NCBI GenBank assembly: GCA_035641235.1 | Contig: DASQUP010000099.1 | Span: forward strand, 1-7,234 | Direction: 5' to 3' | Source: DASQUP01 sp035641235 | GTDB lineage: Bacteria > Actinomycetota > CADDZG01 > WHSQ01 | DNA length: 7,234 nt | Shown here: positions 5,928 through 7,234 of the stretch, one piece after another | How the letters are laid out: every line of letters starts with the position of its first letter | Position numbering within the stretch: position 1 is the first letter of the stretch | The notes under the pieces: model-generated | What the model saw: the letters and a program-made list of their open reading frames with translations, nothing else | Told to the model about the DNA's origin: nothing | Databases searched by the model: none | Made by a program: the position numbers and the translations under genes

Positions 5928-7070
5928 CTAAACCTTTCGAGTCCGACCTAGCGCGACCAGCAAATCGATAGCCCGGTCGACGTCCTCGGGTGAGTTGTAG
6001 AGGTGCGGAGACAACCGGAGTTTGTTGTCACGGATTTCGATGTGGATGCCCTGCTCTTCGAGCGCCCTGTGTATTTCGTCGTTGCGGCTTTCGTCCTCAT
6101 GTGTGAACAGCACGAGAGTCGAGCGTTCTGGTCCCGATGACGGACTGATGAGTCTGTAGTCGGTCCCCGAGAGACCATCAACTGCTCGTTGAACGAGAGC
6201 GTCGTCGTAACTCTGGATGTTGCGAATGCCTTTGTCCCGCATGTACGCCACCGAGGCGCCCCAGGTCATGAAGTTGAGGAAATTCGCCGTTCCGAAAACG
6301 TCGTACCGGGCCGCGCCCATGTTTTCCTGCAACCTGTATTCGGGACCCCGCGGCGACGCGTGCGTTAGCCAATAGGCCGGGTCGTACGTCAAGGAGTCGA
6401 GCACTTCGGGACGGAACCAAGCGAAGCCCGTTCCATAAGGCCCGCAAAGCCACTTAAATCCGCAGCCTACGAGGCAGTCAACCGACTCCGCCGACAGATC
6501 GATATCCCTCGCTCCGATCGCCTGCGAGCCATTGAGCACAAAGATGATGTCGCGCTCCCGACAGTTGGCTCCGATGCCCTCGATGTCGAGGGCAGACCCA
6601 AAGAAGGAGAACACCCAGCTGCTGCAGAAGACACGCGTGCGCTCGGTGAAGGCCTCTGCAACTTGTTCAGGTGTGGGTGGCCAGGAGGAGGGCTTAAACA
6701 AACGAACGTCGACACCCTTCTTGCGAAGGGGCAACCAGGTGATGATGGTCGCAGGGAAGTCGCCATCCACAAGGAGCACTTCATCCCCCTCGTTCAGAGG
6801 CAGGCCCTGAACGAGCAGATTCAGCCCATAGGACGTGCTGTTTCCTAAGATGACTTCGTCTTGCCGGCATCCGATCACGGCGGCGAGTGCAGCCTTCAAC
6901 TTCGCCGGGACTTCATCGAACGCGGAATACGAGAGGCGATGCGGAGCAACTTTCATCGCCAACGCCCGCTCCGCTTGCTCGACAGCGACCTTTGGCAGCG
7001 GGCCCTGGTGAGCGCAGTTCAACCAGATGTGCCCGTCAAATGGCCCGAAGTCGTCCGCGTACGAACTCAT
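5928..7070 (-). CDS. Class V aminotransferase-fold PLP-dependent enzyme
   Basis: 380-residue protein of the fold-type I class V group (cysteine desulfurase / isopenicillin N epimerase-like), probably cytoplasmic. Visible marks: an N-terminal LNCAHQGPLP (17-26); the cofactor-phosphate region GNSTSYGLNLL (76-86); DGDFPATIITW (102-112), where cysteine desulfurases usually carry a stacking His and this protein has Phe105; NGSQAIGA (180-187); and the Schiff-base lysine Lys206 in GCGFKWLCGPYGTGF. RYDVFGTANF (255-264) matches the family's R-x-x-x-G-T segment. Asn180 occupies the position normally held by the Asp that contacts the PLP ring nitrogen; the codon is AAT. No desulfurase active-site Cys loop is obvious, so sulfur transfer is not supported. 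Length is normal and the frame intact. The start ATG 7070 lacks a clear Shine-Dalgarno site but overlaps a seven-codon leader frame. An FAD oxidase gene ends 72 bases upstream on the same strand. The substrate is unknown. Confidence 0.92.
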   Translation of the reverse strand: MSSYADDFGPFDGHIWLNCAHQGPLPKVAVEQAERALAMKVAPHRLSYSAFDEVPAKLKAALAAVIGCRQDEVILGNSTSYGLNLLVQGLPLNEGDEVLLVDGDFPATIITWLPLRKKGVDVRLFKPSSWPPTPEQVAEAFTERTRVFCSSWVFSFFGSALDIEGIGANCRERDIIFVLNGSQAIGARDIDLSAESVDCLVGCGFKWLCGPYGTGFAWFRPEVLDSLTYDPAYWLTHASPRGPEYRLQENMGAARYDVFGTANFLNFMTWGASVAYMRDKGIRNIQSYDDALVQRAVDGLSGTDYRLISPSSGPERSTLVLFTHEDESRNDEIHRALEEQGIHIEIRDNKLRLSPHLYNSPEDVDRAIDLLVALGRTRKV

Positions 7071-7090
7071 GAGGCGACGATAGCAACCAT
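7067..7090 (-). other. Possible seven-codon leader frame before the aminotransferase
   Basis: ATG at 7090 opens a frame encoding MVAIVAS whose TGA overlaps the aminotransferase ATG as ATGA. The only purine-rich site, GAGAGGA (7110-7116), lies beyond the 16-base palindrome; if that palindrome folds, the site is brought within a few bases of this ATG. The frame is short enough to arise by chance. Confidence 0.2.
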
Positions 7091-7091
7091 G

Positions 7092-7107
7092 ACCCGGCGC
7101 GCCGGGT
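7092..7107. repeat. Perfect 16-bp palindrome between oxidase and aminotransferase genes
   Basis: ACCCGGCGCGCCGGGT reads the same on both strands. It lies 21 bases upstream of the aminotransferase start and 35 bases after the oxidase stop. It could be a repressor-dimer operator, an mRNA hairpin with a GCGC loop acting as an intercistronic stop or processing site, or a chance G+C palindrome. No T-run follows, which argues against a standard terminator. Confidence 0.45.
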
Positions 7108-7142
7108 AGTCCTCTCGTTTATGAAACTTCGCGGCCGGCAGA

Positions 7143-7234
7143 CTACGTAGTAGTGCCGGTCGGCTGGATGTTTGCGTTCAGCCGGAAGAAGTTGTCCGGG
7201 TCGTGCTTGTCCTTGAGCGCCGTCAGCCTGGCCA
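7143..7234 (-). CDS. C-terminus of a berberine-bridge-type FAD-linked oxidase (partial)
   Basis: The last 29 codons and TAG stop of a gene entering from the right. The translated end, ARLTALKDKHDPDNFF, then RLNANIQP, matches the C-terminal BBE signature of FAD-dependent oxidases: R-L-x-x-L-K-x-x-x-D-P-x-N-x-F-R-x-N-x-N-I-x-P. These flavoenzymes oxidise sugars, alcohols, alkaloids or polyketides, often with bicovalently bound FAD. The FAD-attachment residues are outside the window, so neither substrate nor cofactor linkage can be judged. The aminotransferase gene follows after 72 bases on the same strand, so a shared transcript is possible. Confidence 0.82.
   Translation of the reverse strand, partial: ARLTALKDKHDPDNFFRLNANIQPTGTTT

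Overview
The window looks like chromosomal DNA of a moderately high-GC actinobacterium (about 60% GC by eye). The evidence is the G/C-rich third codon positions, the GTG and TTG starts, the BcrA-type ABC ATPase with an HPGRSGRNHL segment, the mycobacterial-trehalase-like GH15 enzyme and the OmpR-type regulator/kinase pair. The genus cannot be fixed from the sequence. No mobile element, tRNA, rRNA or CRISPR array was seen. Every recognisable large gene lies on the minus strand, so the window is described here from right to left, in the direction of transcription.

Right end (7234 to 5928): the last 29 codons of a berberine-bridge-type FAD-linked oxidase enter from outside. After a 72-bp gap holding a perfect 16-bp palindrome comes a class V PLP-dependent aminotransferase / cysteine-desulfurase-fold protein. 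It keeps the Schiff-base lysine but has Asn where the fold usually has the Asp that contacts the cofactor ring nitrogen.

Middle (5927 to 5228): a roughly 300-bp stretch between converging genes contains a long, perfect 12-bp-stem hairpin. It is followed by one small plus-strand gene of about 103 codons, which may encode a single CBS-like motif. This gene is divergent from a two-component system. The 92-bp divergent gap holds a direct repeat (two good 7-bp copies and one weaker, 11 bp apart) of the geometry bound by OmpR/PhoB-family regulators, so it is a candidate autoregulatory operator.

Left half (5227 to 1): an OmpR/PhoB-family response regulator overlaps its membrane sensor kinase by 26 bp. 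After 66 bp containing two tandem hairpins comes a GH15 glucoamylase/trehalase-like hydrolase. After a further 220 bp comes an ABC exporter ATPase whose stop codon overlaps (ATGA) the start of the next gene, presumably its permease, which runs off the window. The simplest reading is a regulator-kinase-GH15 transcription unit in which the second hairpin may limit GH15 translation, followed by a separate or read-through ABC exporter unit. A link between the kinase signal and alpha-glucan or trehalose breakdown is an inference from gene order only.
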